DNA from: Campylobacteraceae bacterium
GTDB lineage: Bacteria; Campylobacterota; Campylobacteria; Campylobacterales; Campylobacteraceae
Direction of reading: 5' to 3'
Assembly: GCA_900753405.1 (NCBI GenBank)
Contig: CAADYZ010000003.1
Coordinates: 1 to 28,062 of the forward strand
DNA: 28,062 nt
In this document: positions 7,839-14,322 of the stretch, piece after piece
Layout of the letters: every line of letters begins with the position of its first letter
Position numbering within the stretch: position 1 is the first letter of the stretch
Position numbers and translations under genes: made by a program
Notes under the pieces: model-generated
Seen by the model: only the letters and a program-made list of their open reading frames with translations
Database searches by the model: none
Told to the model about the DNA's origin: nothing

Positions 7839-7854
7839 AAATTTGGTTTTGACA
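7839..7854 (+). repeat. Interspersed motif copy downstream of thiH
   Basis: An exact AAATTTGGTTTTGACA. Together with 7245-7260 it brackets the inverted-repeat block. Confidence 0.85.
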
Positions 7855-7883
7855 ATTCGTCAAATTCGCCTCGTCAAATTCGC

Positions 7884-9035
7884 CTAAACAAACACGCTGT
7901 CGTTTGCCACAGGCGTTAGCCCTGCGTTTAAAATCGACTCTTTCATCTGCGCTAGCGACCGTCCGTCCGCGATCTCAAACTGCCCGTCACCCTGCTCGCT
8001 TGAACTGCCGTGAGTGCCGATGCCGACACTAACACCTGCTGAGACTTTGCTCACACCAAGCCTTAGTGCGTTGTCGCGGAAAAATGGGCTTTCGCGGCTG
8101 CTAAGGGTGATGTTTGCGAAGGGAAGGAAAATGCGGTAAGCGGCGATGACTTGCACCAACTCTCGCTCAGTAACGCCGCATTTTTTGGCGAAATTTTTGT
8201 TTGTTAAAGTCGGGCGAATTCGCGGCACAGAGAGCGAAATTTCTGCGTGCGGGTAGCGTTTTTGCAAGCTGTAAGCGTGAAAAGCGGTCGCAAAAGCGTC
8301 ACGCCGCCACTCATCAAGCCCCAAAAGCGCTGCAAAACCAACACCACGCATCCCGCCTTTAAGCGCCCTCTCCTGTCCTTCAAAGCGGTAAGGGAAGATG
8401 CGTTTGTTGCCTTCGATGTGGAATTTTTCGTACGCGGCTTGGTTGTAGGTCTCTTGAAAAATGGTCACAAAGTCCGCCCCGCTTTGGCGCAAAAGCTCGT
8501 AACCACCGACATTTAGCGGATAAACCTCCACGCCGACATTTGCAAACCTCTGCCGCGCGAGCGCGCAAGCTTTGGCGATGTATTTGACATATTCCGCGTC
8601 ATCCATCTCACCCGTTAAAAGCAGCACTTCGCTAAACCCAGCCGCGGCGATGTTGTCTAACTCGGCGGCGATCTGCCCCTCGCTTAGCTGCATTCGGCGG
8701 ATTTTGTTGTGTTTGTTAAAGCCGCAGTAGGTGCAGTTGTTGTCGCAGTGGTTGTCGATGTAAAGTGGTGTAAAAAAGTAGATGTTTTTGCCAAAAAACT
8801 GCTCTTTGAGTGCCTTTGCGCGCGCGGCTAGCTCCTCTAAAAGCTCGCCCGCAGCAGGAGAAAGCAGCACTTGTAGGTCGCGCGAATTCAAATTTGGTTT
8901 TGACAAAACTTCTCGCACATCCTGCACGCCAAAACCCTCAAAACACGCCTCACTTCGCGCCGTTAAAACCGCGCGCATCACCTCGCCGTCAAGGCGTTGT
9001 TGGTGCGGTAGAAATTCTAGATGATTAACTCTCAT
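7884..9035 (-). CDS. thiH: 2-iminoacetate synthase (tyrosine lyase)
   Basis: ThiH, 383 residues (E. coli 377), a radical SAM enzyme. It cleaves tyrosine to p-cresol and 2-iminoacetate (dehydroglycine), which ThiG uses to build the thiazole of thiamine. The cluster-binding CxxxCxxC is visible as CDNNCTYCGF near residue 110, after the FFTPLYIDNH segment. LLLTGE, QETY and LSSRESPFFRDN also match ThiH. A C-terminal HGSSSEQGDGQFEIAD segment follows. No other thiamine gene is adjacent. An interspersed motif lies antisense in the gene at 8890-8905 and is read V-L-S-K-P-N-L at residues 43-49. The segment before LLSPAA has the same length as in E. coli ThiH as I recall it, so this copy probably arose by substitution and not by insertion. 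Confidence 0.93.
   Translation of the reverse strand: MRVNHLEFLPHQQRLDGEVMRAVLTARSEACFEGFGVQDVREVLSKPNLNSRDLQVLLSPAAGELLEELAARAKALKEQFFGKNIYFFTPLYIDNHCDNNCTYCGFNKHNKIRRMQLSEGQIAAELDNIAAAGFSEVLLLTGEMDDAEYVKYIAKACALARQRFANVGVEVYPLNVGGYELLRQSGADFVTIFQETYNQAAYEKFHIEGNKRIFPYRFEGQERALKGGMRGVGFAALLGLDEWRRDAFATAFHAYSLQKRYPHAEISLSVPRIRPTLTNKNFAKKCGVTERELVQVIAAYRIFLPFANITLSSRESPFFRDNALRLGVSKVSAGVSVGIGTHGSSSEQGDGQFEIADGRSLAQMKESILNAGLTPVANDSVFV
8890..8905 (+). repeat. Interspersed motif inside thiH (antisense to the gene)
   Basis: An exact AAATTTGGTTTTGACA on plus, in the 5' part of minus-strand thiH. It is translated as L-S-K-P-N-L in a weakly conserved linker. Confidence 0.85.
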
Positions 9036-9058
9036 TTTATGCCTAAATTGTAGAAAAG

Positions 9059-9132
9059 TGGATGGGCTAGTAGGATTCGAACCTACATTATAAGAGCCAG
9101 AATCTCAGGTCCTGCCATTAGACGATAGCCCA
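9059..9132 (-). tRNA. tRNA-Gln (anticodon CUG)
   Basis: A full cloverleaf on minus. The acceptor TGGGCTA pairs with TAGCCCA. Next come a D arm GTC...GAC and an anticodon stem TGAGA/TCTTA with loop TTCTGGC, giving anticodon CTG at 9100-9098. The variable region is TAAT and the T arm is GGTTCGAAT flanked by GTAGG/CCTAC. CCA is encoded at 9061-9059. The U1-A72 pair is typical of tRNA-Gln and is an identity element for GatCAB, whose A subunit is encoded in this window. The discriminator base reads T, which is unusual for tRNA-Gln. It lies upstream of thiH on the same strand. Confidence 0.93.
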
Positions 9133-9171
9133 GTAAAAGTCGGGCGTAAATTTAGCGAAAGAAGATTAAAA

Positions 9172-9182
9172 ACGGCTAAAAT
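9172..9182 (+). promoter_or_regulatory. Possible -10 element for tsaD
   Basis: ACGGCTAAAAT sits about 50 bases before the tsaD start in the divergent space between tRNA-Gln and tsaD. It resembles the Campylobacter -10 pattern. Weak evidence. Confidence 0.3.
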
Positions 9183-9233
9183 GCCCTGCTTTTAAGAAAA
9201 TTTCGTTAAACTTTTTGCAAAAAAAGGATGAAG

Positions 9234-10274
9234 ATGATACTCTCGATCGAAACTAGTTGTGATGATAGCTCAGTTGCGGTGCTTGACTCGCAGACATTGC
9301 AGCTAAAATTCCACAAAAAAATCTCACAAGAACTCGACCACAGCGTCTTTGGCGGCGTTGTGCCTGAGCTTGCTGCGCGCCTTCACACGCAAGCACTGCC
9401 AGACATCATCCACAGCGCGCGCGAGTTTTTCCCGCACCTCAAAGCCATCGCCGTGACAAACGCGCCGGGGCTTAGCGTGAGCTTGCTGATCGGCGTGAGC
9501 GCGGCAAAGGCGCTGAGTTTAGCCATCGGCGTGCCGCTAATTAGCGTTAATCACCTCATCGGACACATCTTCTCGCTCTTTTTGCAAAGCGAGGCGCGGC
9601 TGCCACTTGGCGTGCTGTTAGTCAGCGGCGGGCACACGCTCGTGCTTGACATCAACGAGAAAGGCAGCGTGCAAGTGCTTGCCGCAACGGGAGACGACAG
9701 CTTCGGCGAGAGTTTTGACAAAGTTGCCAAAATGTTAGGGCTTGGCTACCCCGGCGGCGCGGTCGTTGAGCGGCTCTCAAACGCGTGGAGTGAGAAAAGC
9801 GGCAGCTCAAATTCGGTTTTGACAAACCCCAAAACGCCGCGACTGAAATTTACGATCCCGCTTTTGCACGATGAGAGGATGGAGTTTAGTTTTTCGGGGC
9901 TAAAAAACCAAACGCGACTTGCCATTGGCAGCGGCGAGTTTGAAAAAGAAGAAATTTGTCACGCCTTTCAAACTGCGGCAGTCTCGCACATCTGCGACAA
10001 ACTCGGCAAACTTTTTGCGCAAAAAAGGTGGCAAAATTTTGGCGTTGTCGGCGGGGCGAGCGCTAACGGCGTTTTAAGAGGCGCTCTTGGAGCGATGTGC
10101 GAAGCTTACGGCGCTGGGCTGCTTTTTGCGCCGCTTGAATTTTGTAGCGACAACGCGGCGATGATCGCGCGGGCGGGGCGCGAGAAGCTTTTGCGAGGCA
10201 GGTTTTGTGCTTTAAACGAACTACAAATAGCCCCAAAAACCAGCCTAAACGGCGTGAATCTCTTTGAGTTTTGA
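9234..10274 (+). CDS. tsaD: tRNA t6A37 threonylcarbamoyltransferase
   Basis: TsaD (Gcp/Kae1 family), 346 residues. With TsaB and TsaE it transfers threonylcarbamoyl from TC-AMP to A37 of ANN-decoding tRNAs. ASKHA-fold features include SIETSCDDSS near the N-terminus, the metal-binding SVNHLIGH (HxxxH), SGGHT, GDDSFGESFDKVAK, YPGG, FSFSGLKNQ and VGGASANG. Two ATGs are possible, 9228 and 9234; AAGG at 9224-9227 abuts the first and is six bases from the second, so 9234 is preferred. Between YPGG and FSFSGLK the protein is roughly 14 residues longer than I recall for E. coli. The extra loop contains SNSVLTN, encoded by an interspersed motif at 9809-9824. Confidence 0.95.
   Translation: MILSIETSCDDSSVAVLDSQTLQLKFHKKISQELDHSVFGGVVPELAARLHTQALPDIIHSAREFFPHLKAIAVTNAPGLSVSLLIGVSAAKALSLAIGVPLISVNHLIGHIFSLFLQSEARLPLGVLLVSGGHTLVLDINEKGSVQVLAATGDDSFGESFDKVAKMLGLGYPGGAVVERLSNAWSEKSGSSNSVLTNPKTPRLKFTIPLLHDERMEFSFSGLKNQTRLAIGSGEFEKEEICHAFQTAAVSHICDKLGKLFAQKRWQNFGVVGGASANGVLRGALGAMCEAYGAGLLFAPLEFCSDNAAMIARAGREKLLRGRFCALNELQIAPKTSLNGVNLFEF
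9809..9824 (+). repeat. Interspersed motif inside tsaD (sense)
   Basis: An exact AAATTCGGTTTTGACA read as S-N-S-V-L-T, in a loop that appears lengthened relative to other TsaD proteins. Confidence 0.85.
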
Positions 10275-10294
10275 GTTTGGCAGGCGGCGAAGTT

Positions 10295-10310
10295 AAATTT
10301 GGTTTTGGCA
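10295..10310 (+). repeat. Interspersed motif copy, one mismatch
   Basis: AAATTTGGTTTTGGCA, 20 bases after the tsaD TGA, in sense orientation. Confidence 0.7.
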
Positions 10311-10396
10311 TTTTGTGTATTCAAATTTTCTAACTCAACCAGCTTGACAAGCTCAAACCAACGCTCAATTCTTCTAATTTTCACTCTCACCAAAAA

Positions 10397-10422
10397 TGTC
10401 AAAATCAAATTTGGTTTTGACA
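10397..10422. repeat. Full palindromic motif
   Basis: A 26-base palindrome centred on AAATTT at 10407-10412, broken at one base pair only (TC on the left, GG on the right). The plus half is an exact AAATTTGGTTTTGACA, followed by TTTTCG. Confidence 0.85.
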
Positions 10423-10546
10423 TTTTCGTTTAAGGTTTGGCAGTCGTTTTGGTTTGGCAAATTCGTTTGGCTTTGGCATTCGCAACTGCCAAAGCCGCCT
10501 CGCTAAAACCGCGTTAAATTCTCACAACTTTGGCAGTCATCAAATC

Positions 10547-10562
10547 AAATTTGGTTTTGACA
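10547..10562 (+). repeat. Interspersed motif copy
   Basis: An exact AAATTTGGTTTTGACA in the tsaD-CDF intergenic space. Confidence 0.85.
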
Positions 10563-10615
10563 ACTAGCAAAATCCTGCCTGCTAAACAAAAATTTAGCTT
10601 TTTTGTGCGACAATG

Positions 10616-10655
10616 CATTATCAACTTCGCTAGAAATTGATAATGATACTTAATT
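10616..10655 (+). promoter_or_regulatory. Candidate Fur-type operator upstream of the CDF gene
   Basis: CATTATCAA (10616-10624) and TTGATAATG (10637-10645) form a perfect nine-base inverted repeat with a 12-base spacer. The right arm continues as GATAATGATA, which matches the first ten bases of the classical Fur box; the rest matches poorly. It lies 22-51 bases before the ATG, where it could cover the promoter. Iron or metal control of a metal exporter would make sense, but this is inference. Confidence 0.45.
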
Positions 10656-10666
10656 AGGACAAAAAA

Positions 10667-11569
10667 ATGAGCCAAAACCAGCCCGAAAACCTTGACGCCA
10701 AAGTCCCAAAACGCGCCGCGTTAGTCGCCAGTTTGTGTGCCGTGTCACTTGCTTGCGTCAAATTCGCAGTCGGCTTGTTTAGCGGCAGCGTGGCGGTTTT
10801 AAGCTCAGCGCTCGACTCGTTGATGGACTTTGTCATCTCAGTTTTAAACTTTTTTGCGCTGAAAAAATCCTCGCAAAAACGCAACGAAGAATACAACTTT
10901 GGCTTTGACAAAATCGAAGCTTTGATGGGCTTGCTAGAAGCCCTTTTCATCGGCGGGATGGCGGTTTTCATCTTCTTTGAAAGCGTGCGAAAACTCTACG
11001 CACAAGAGGGCGTGCAAAACCTGCCGCTAAGCGTCTCCGTTATGGTCTTGGCGATGGTCGTGACGGCGTTTTTGACGCTCTTTTTAAGCCGCGTTGCCAA
11101 AAAAAGCCGCTCGCTCATCCTGCAAGCTGATTGCCTGCACTACAAAACCGACTTTTTCACCAACCTCGCCACGCTTCTTGCGCTTTTGGTGATCAGCTTC
11201 ACGGGCTGGGCGTTCATTGACGGCGTTTTTGGAGTCGCAGTTAGCTTTTACATCCTATTTTCCGCGTTTAAAATCGCCAAAAAAAGCGTTGAGATGTTGC
11301 TTGACAAGGCACTTGATGATAAGGTTGTCGCGCGAGTTAAAGAGATCATCGCCTCGCACGAAAATGTCGTCAGCTTCCACGAGCTAAAAACCCGCGTCAG
11401 CCCGCATTTTAACTACATCAGCGTCCATCTAGTCTTCTGCCCCGTCATCTCGCTGATGCAGGCACACAAGATCAGCGATGAGATCGAAGAGGAGATCAAA
11501 AACGAGTTTAAAGACCACAAATTCAGCATCCAAATCCACCTCGACCCGTTTGACGACTCGCACGAGTAG
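10667..11569 (+). CDS. Cation diffusion facilitator (FieF-type metal exporter)
   Basis: A 300-residue inner-membrane proton/divalent metal antiporter of the CDF family (Zn2+, Fe2+ or similar). It has about six membrane segments. The transport-site signatures of the FieF subgroup are visible: ALDSLMDF (Asp-x3-Asp, about residue 45) in the second helix and CLHYKTDFF (His-x3-Asp, about residue 160) in the fifth. The C-terminal cytoplasmic domain includes VSFHELKTR and ends in a metal-binding-like HLDPFDDSHE. ATG at 10667 follows TTAGGAC. The Fur-like repeat just upstream suggests metal-responsive control. The substrate cannot be fixed from sequence. It is convergent with uvrC. Confidence 0.92.
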   Translation: MSQNQPENLDAKVPKRAALVASLCAVSLACVKFAVGLFSGSVAVLSSALDSLMDFVISVLNFFALKKSSQKRNEEYNFGFDKIEALMGLLEALFIGGMAVFIFFESVRKLYAQEGVQNLPLSVSVMVLAMVVTAFLTLFLSRVAKKSRSLILQADCLHYKTDFFTNLATLLALLVISFTGWAFIDGVFGVAVSFYILFSAFKIAKKSVEMLLDKALDDKVVARVKEIIASHENVVSFHELKTRVSPHFNYISVHLVFCPVISLMQAHKISDEIEEEIKNEFKDHKFSIQIHLDPFDDSHE

Positions 11570-11591
11570 CGAAGGTTGCGGCGGTTGGCGT

Positions 11592-11665
11592 GAAGTTTGC
11601 GGATTAGCGAAATTTGCGAAGTTTGCGGATTTGTGGCTTTGCGAAATTTGCGGCGGTTACGGATT
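11592..11665 (+). repeat. Short imperfect tandem repeats after the CDF gene
   Basis: GAAGTTTGCGGATT occurs at 11592-11605 and 11618-11631 (26-base period), with GCGAAATTTGCG at 11607-11618 and 11641-11652. The tract is low in complexity and non-coding. Confidence 0.5.
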
Positions 11666-11684
11666 GCAGAGTTGCAGAAAAGTT

Positions 11685-11730
11685 CAAATTCGGTTTTAAC
11701 AAATTTGCAAAAATGTCAAAACCAAATTTG
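11685..11730. terminator. Inverted motif pair between convergent CDF gene and uvrC
   Basis: Motif copies at 11686-11701 (+, AAATTCGGTTTTAACA) and 11714-11729 (-, exact) face each other across 12 bases. Their arms can fold into a roughly 17-base imperfect stem. The minus copy begins two bases after the uvrC TAG. The position fits a bidirectional terminator, like the paired uptake sequences of Neisseria. Confidence 0.6.
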
Positions 11731-11731
11731 A

Positions 11732-13618
11732 CTACTCAGACGCGTTAAATTCGGCGATTTTACGCGCGATTTTGCCGCCACAAACCGCCCTTAGCTCCTC
11801 AAAATCCGCGTTAAAAACCGCCTCAAAACTCCCAAAGTAATCAAGCAGTTTTTTGCTCTCGCCCGCTGGAATTTTAAGCTGGGCAAACCGCGAGGCGTTA
11901 AGCGTGTTGCGGCTGCGAGTTTGGCGGTGAAATGAGATCGCAAAGCGGTGAGCTTCGTCTCGCAAAGCCTGCAAAAAGAGCAGTTTTTCGTCACTCGTTG
12001 TGAGCTTGACTTCGCCAAATTTCGTCCAGATTTTGTCCTGTGCGCGACCCTTTGCGCGGTGGGCTTTGGCGTCAATTTTCTCCTTCGCAACGCCGATGAC
12101 CTCAACGCTCGCCCCGACACTTGCGACAACCTGCCTAGCAAGCCGCACCAACGCCTCACCGCCGTCAATAACCCACAAATCCGGCGGCGAAACCTCACCA
12201 AACTTCATCGCCCGCTTTGTTAAAATCTCTTTCATCTGCTCAAAATCGCTCGCCCCGCTAAGGTGAAAATATCTGTAACTTTGCTTGTCCCACCTACCGC
12301 CAAAAACCGCTTTTTGCCGTTTTGTCAAAACCAAATTTGACTTTAACAACTCCGCCTCGCTAGCCTGCGCGCCATCCTCGCCAGTCTCGCCCACGCCGCC
12401 AAACTCCCACACGACCATCCCACCGACAATCGCCTCGCCAAAAAGCTGCGAGTTGTCAAAAACCTCGATCCTTCTCACGCTCTTGTCAAGCCCAAAAAAG
12501 TCGCTAAACTCGCGTAAAAAGACGCCGTTTTTGTCCTTTACAGCGTCTTTTAGTGTCAAAAGTGCGTTTTGCCTCGCCACCTCGCAAAGCCGCTTTTTGT
12601 CGCCTATTTTGGCGACTTTTAGCTCAAACTTGCCAAAACGCTGTTTTAAAATCTCGCTCACAACGCCAAAATCCTCAAACTCATCTGCCACATAAACGCG
12701 GCTCACAGCTAGCGGAATTTCGCTTTTGTAGGCGGCTAAAAGTGCCTGTTTGTAAAGACCTGAAAGCTCCTCGCCCTCGCAAATGTCGCTTTTTACGCCT
12801 GCAACCTTGCCCTCACGCACACTAAAACGCACCACGCACGCAAACTCGCCAAGTTTTGCCACGCTAAACGCGTCAAAATCCTCTGCTTTTGCCAAATCCA
12901 CCGAAGCTTCGCAGCGGCTGACGGCTTGGACGGCTTGAATTTTGTCGCGTAACGCCGCTGCTTGCTCGAAATTCTCGCACGCCGCCGCCTGTGCCATCTC
13001 CTCTTGCATTTTTTTGAGCAACAACGCAGGGTTTTTGACTGCCTTAATCGCCTCTTGCAAAATGCGCGCGTAATCCTCTTTTGAAATTCTGCCCTCACAA
13101 GGCGCGTGACAACGCGAAATTTGCGCAAACAAACACGCCTTTTTCTCCCTTAAACACGAGCTTTTTTGCACCAAAGCAAACTGCGAATACACCGCTTCTA
13201 AAATCTCGCTCGCCCCGCGGTAATAAGGTCCAAAATAGACAACTTTTTTACCTTTTTGCACCTTTCTTGTCAGCTCCAAACGAGGAAATTCGCGCGCAAA
13301 ATCAACCGCGATGTAAGGGTAGGTTTTGTCGTCTCTAAGCAGGATGTTGTAACGCGGTTTGAGCTGTTTGATGAGCGAATTTTCGAGGATCAACGCGTCT
13401 GCTTCGCTCGGGGTGATGGTGATTTGCAAATCTGCGATCTGCGAGACCATTTTTGCGATCCGCGCGCTTGGCAAGTCGCTGCGAAAGTAGCTTTTGACGC
13501 GGTTTTTTAACACCTTCGCCTTGCCGACATAAAGCAAAACTTCATTCTCGTCATAAAAGCGATAAACCCCCGAATTGGCGGGAAGTTTGGCTAGTTTTTG
13601 GCGCAAAGTGTCATTCAT
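11732..13618 (-). CDS. uvrC: Excinuclease ABC subunit C
   Basis: UvrC, 628 residues, makes the two incisions around UvrAB-bound DNA lesions in nucleotide excision repair. Domains in order: GIY-YIG nuclease (SGVYRFYDENEVLLYVGKAK, residues about 15-90), a Cys-rich linker region, the UVR motif (ENFEQAAALRDKIQAV near residue 215), an RNase H-like endonuclease domain (EVFDNSQLFGEAIVGGMVVWE, then LWVIDGG and HRFAISFHR), and C-terminal helix-hairpin-helix (IPAGESKKLLDYFGS). After MVVWE there is an unusually long loop with G/E/A-rich sequence and SNLVLTK, encoded by an interspersed motif. It overlaps the upstream small gene by ATGA, so translation is probably coupled. Confidence 0.96.
   Translation of the reverse strand: MNDTLRQKLAKLPANSGVYRFYDENEVLLYVGKAKVLKNRVKSYFRSDLPSARIAKMVSQIADLQITITPSEADALILENSLIKQLKPRYNILLRDDKTYPYIAVDFAREFPRLELTRKVQKGKKVVYFGPYYRGASEILEAVYSQFALVQKSSCLREKKACLFAQISRCHAPCEGRISKEDYARILQEAIKAVKNPALLLKKMQEEMAQAAACENFEQAAALRDKIQAVQAVSRCEASVDLAKAEDFDAFSVAKLGEFACVVRFSVREGKVAGVKSDICEGEELSGLYKQALLAAYKSEIPLAVSRVYVADEFEDFGVVSEILKQRFGKFELKVAKIGDKKRLCEVARQNALLTLKDAVKDKNGVFLREFSDFFGLDKSVRRIEVFDNSQLFGEAIVGGMVVWEFGGVGETGEDGAQASEAELLKSNLVLTKRQKAVFGGRWDKQSYRYFHLSGASDFEQMKEILTKRAMKFGEVSPPDLWVIDGGEALVRLARQVVASVGASVEVIGVAKEKIDAKAHRAKGRAQDKIWTKFGEVKLTTSDEKLLFLQALRDEAHRFAISFHRQTRSRNTLNASRFAQLKIPAGESKKLLDYFGSFEAVFNADFEELRAVCGGKIARKIAEFNASE
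12323..12338 (-). repeat. Interspersed motif inside uvrC (sense)
   Basis: An exact AAATTTGGTTTTGACA on minus, read as S-N-L-V-L-T at about residues 427-432, in a lengthened loop of the RNase H-like domain. Confidence 0.85.
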
Positions 13619-14142
13619 CGCCCGCCTTTGCCGCCGTTAAAAAACTCGCCTGCTTTGCCGCCCTGCCCGCCGCCCTCAACGCTCTCTTTTGCCGCCCTCA
13701 ACGCCTCGCGCAACGACTCCACGCACGCCCTCACCGCCTCGTTTTGCGCCCTGTTTTCAAACTTGCAATCAAGCACAGGTAACTTCGCCTTCAACGGCGG
13801 GTAAATTTGGCTTAGTGGCTGGGCGGCGTTTGGCATTTTTGAGAGGAAAAAGACGACATTTTCAACCTCTTTTAAGCTTGGGGCGTGACGCATAAACGCT
13901 GGATTTTTTAAATAAGATTTTATTAATTTTGTGTTACTATCGTGCCTTAATTCTTGCAAATGCGCTGAGTGAGCGGCGGCGATGAAGATTGTTTTGTGTT
14001 TTTTGTAGGCGAATTTCACGAGGCTGTGAGTCGCTTTTCCTAAGGCAACCTTCAAAAAGCGGTCTAACTCGCCTGCGCATTTGACATTAGCAAATTCGGG
14101 TTTGGTTAGGATATGGGCGATTATAAACGATGCTGTTTTCAT
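13615..14142 (-). CDS. Small basic protein, possibly DciA-like (DUF721)
   Basis: A 175-residue protein without membrane segments or signal peptide. The middle part, FAYKKHKTIFIAAAHSAH followed by LQELRHDSNTKLIKSYLK, resembles the DUF721/DciA pattern of a short beta strand followed by a basic helix with an L-x-x-L-x-x-x-x-x-x-L-I spacing. DciA proteins assist loading of the replicative helicase. The match is from pattern only and is not secure. The C-terminus is low-complexity (Gly/Lys-rich). It overlaps uvrC by four bases (ATGA). Its 5' end overlaps the divergent lipoprotein gene by 30 bases. I recall a similar small gene between uvrC and guaA in C. jejuni (Cj1247c). Confidence 0.65.
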   Translation of the reverse strand: MKTASFIIAHILTKPEFANVKCAGELDRFLKVALGKATHSLVKFAYKKHKTIFIAAAHSAHLQELRHDSNTKLIKSYLKNPAFMRHAPSLKEVENVVFFLSKMPNAAQPLSQIYPPLKAKLPVLDCKFENRAQNEAVRACVESLREALRAAKESVEGGGQGGKAGEFFNGGKGGR

Positions 14143-14277
14143 TTGGCGATTATAGCGGCTTTTACTTTATTTACTCTTAGTGGCTGCGGGCTGAAAAAGA
14201 ACCCTTACTACTCGATTTACGGCGACAAAAGCGGCGGCGTGGTCGGAGCGGGGCTGAGTATCCGCGCGAAAAGATAA
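14113..14277 (+). CDS. Short lipoprotein, LptM-like pattern
   Basis: A 54-residue open frame starting at ATG 14113. MGDYKRCCFHLAIIAAFTL is a basic n-region followed by a hydrophobic segment. Next comes a lipobox TLSGC and the mature start CGLKKNPYYSIYGD, ending in a Gly/Ser-rich tail. This is a credible lipoprotein signal peptide (type II) of an outer- or inner-membrane lipoprotein. C-G-L-K then Pro-aromatic residues recalls LptM/YifL (CGLKGPLYFP), a small lipoprotein that binds LptD; the resemblance is short. A TAGGAT lies just before the start, which is closer than ideal; TTG at 14143 is an alternative. The 5' end overlaps the opposite gene by 30 bases. A motif copy follows the TAA after two bases. 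Confidence 0.6.
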   Translation: MGDYKRCCFHLAIIAAFTLFTLSGCGLKKNPYYSIYGDKSGGVVGAGLSIRAKR

Positions 14278-14279
14278 CC

Positions 14280-14295
14280 AAATTCGGTTTTGACA
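14280..14295 (+). repeat. Interspersed motif between the lipoprotein gene and guaA
   Basis: An exact AAATTCGGTTTTGACA beginning two bases after the lipoprotein TAA and 27 bases before the guaA ATG. Confidence 0.85.
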
Positions 14296-14322
14296 TTTTG
14301 TGACAAATTTTTGGAGGCAAGT

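Larger units (their letters stand above)
7231..7883. other. 650-base gene-free block of inverted repeats and hairpins
   Basis: This convergent space between the methyltransferase and thiH has no convincing gene. From outside to inside it contains motif copies at both ends (7235-7260 and 7839-7854), two inverted copies of an approximately 90-base module with perfect 49-base cores, a further motif copy at 7449-7464, three hairpins, and a palindromic motif copy at 7620-7645. The parts are listed separately. Confidence 0.75.
10275..10666. other. Intergenic region with several motif copies and a possible operator
   Basis: About 390 bases between tsaD and the CDF transporter with no credible gene. 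It holds three motif copies (10295-10310, 10397-10422 and 10547-10562), an imperfect hairpin TTTGGCA / TGCCAAA near 10472-10493, and a Fur-like inverted repeat close to the downstream gene. Confidence 0.7.

Noticed and set aside
7235..7854. CRISPR-like arrangement of repeated motif copies
   Set aside because: Copies differ in orientation and spacing, there are no uniform spacers, and identical copies occur singly across the whole window; no cas genes are present.
10397..10422. Palindromic motif as a transcription-factor operator
   Set aside because: Copies occur inside genes, after stop codons and at convergent ends far more than before promoters, which does not fit a classical operator family.
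11570..11665. GC-rich tract after the CDF gene as a structured RNA
   Set aside because: It is explained better as short imperfect direct repeats; no consistent stem was seen.
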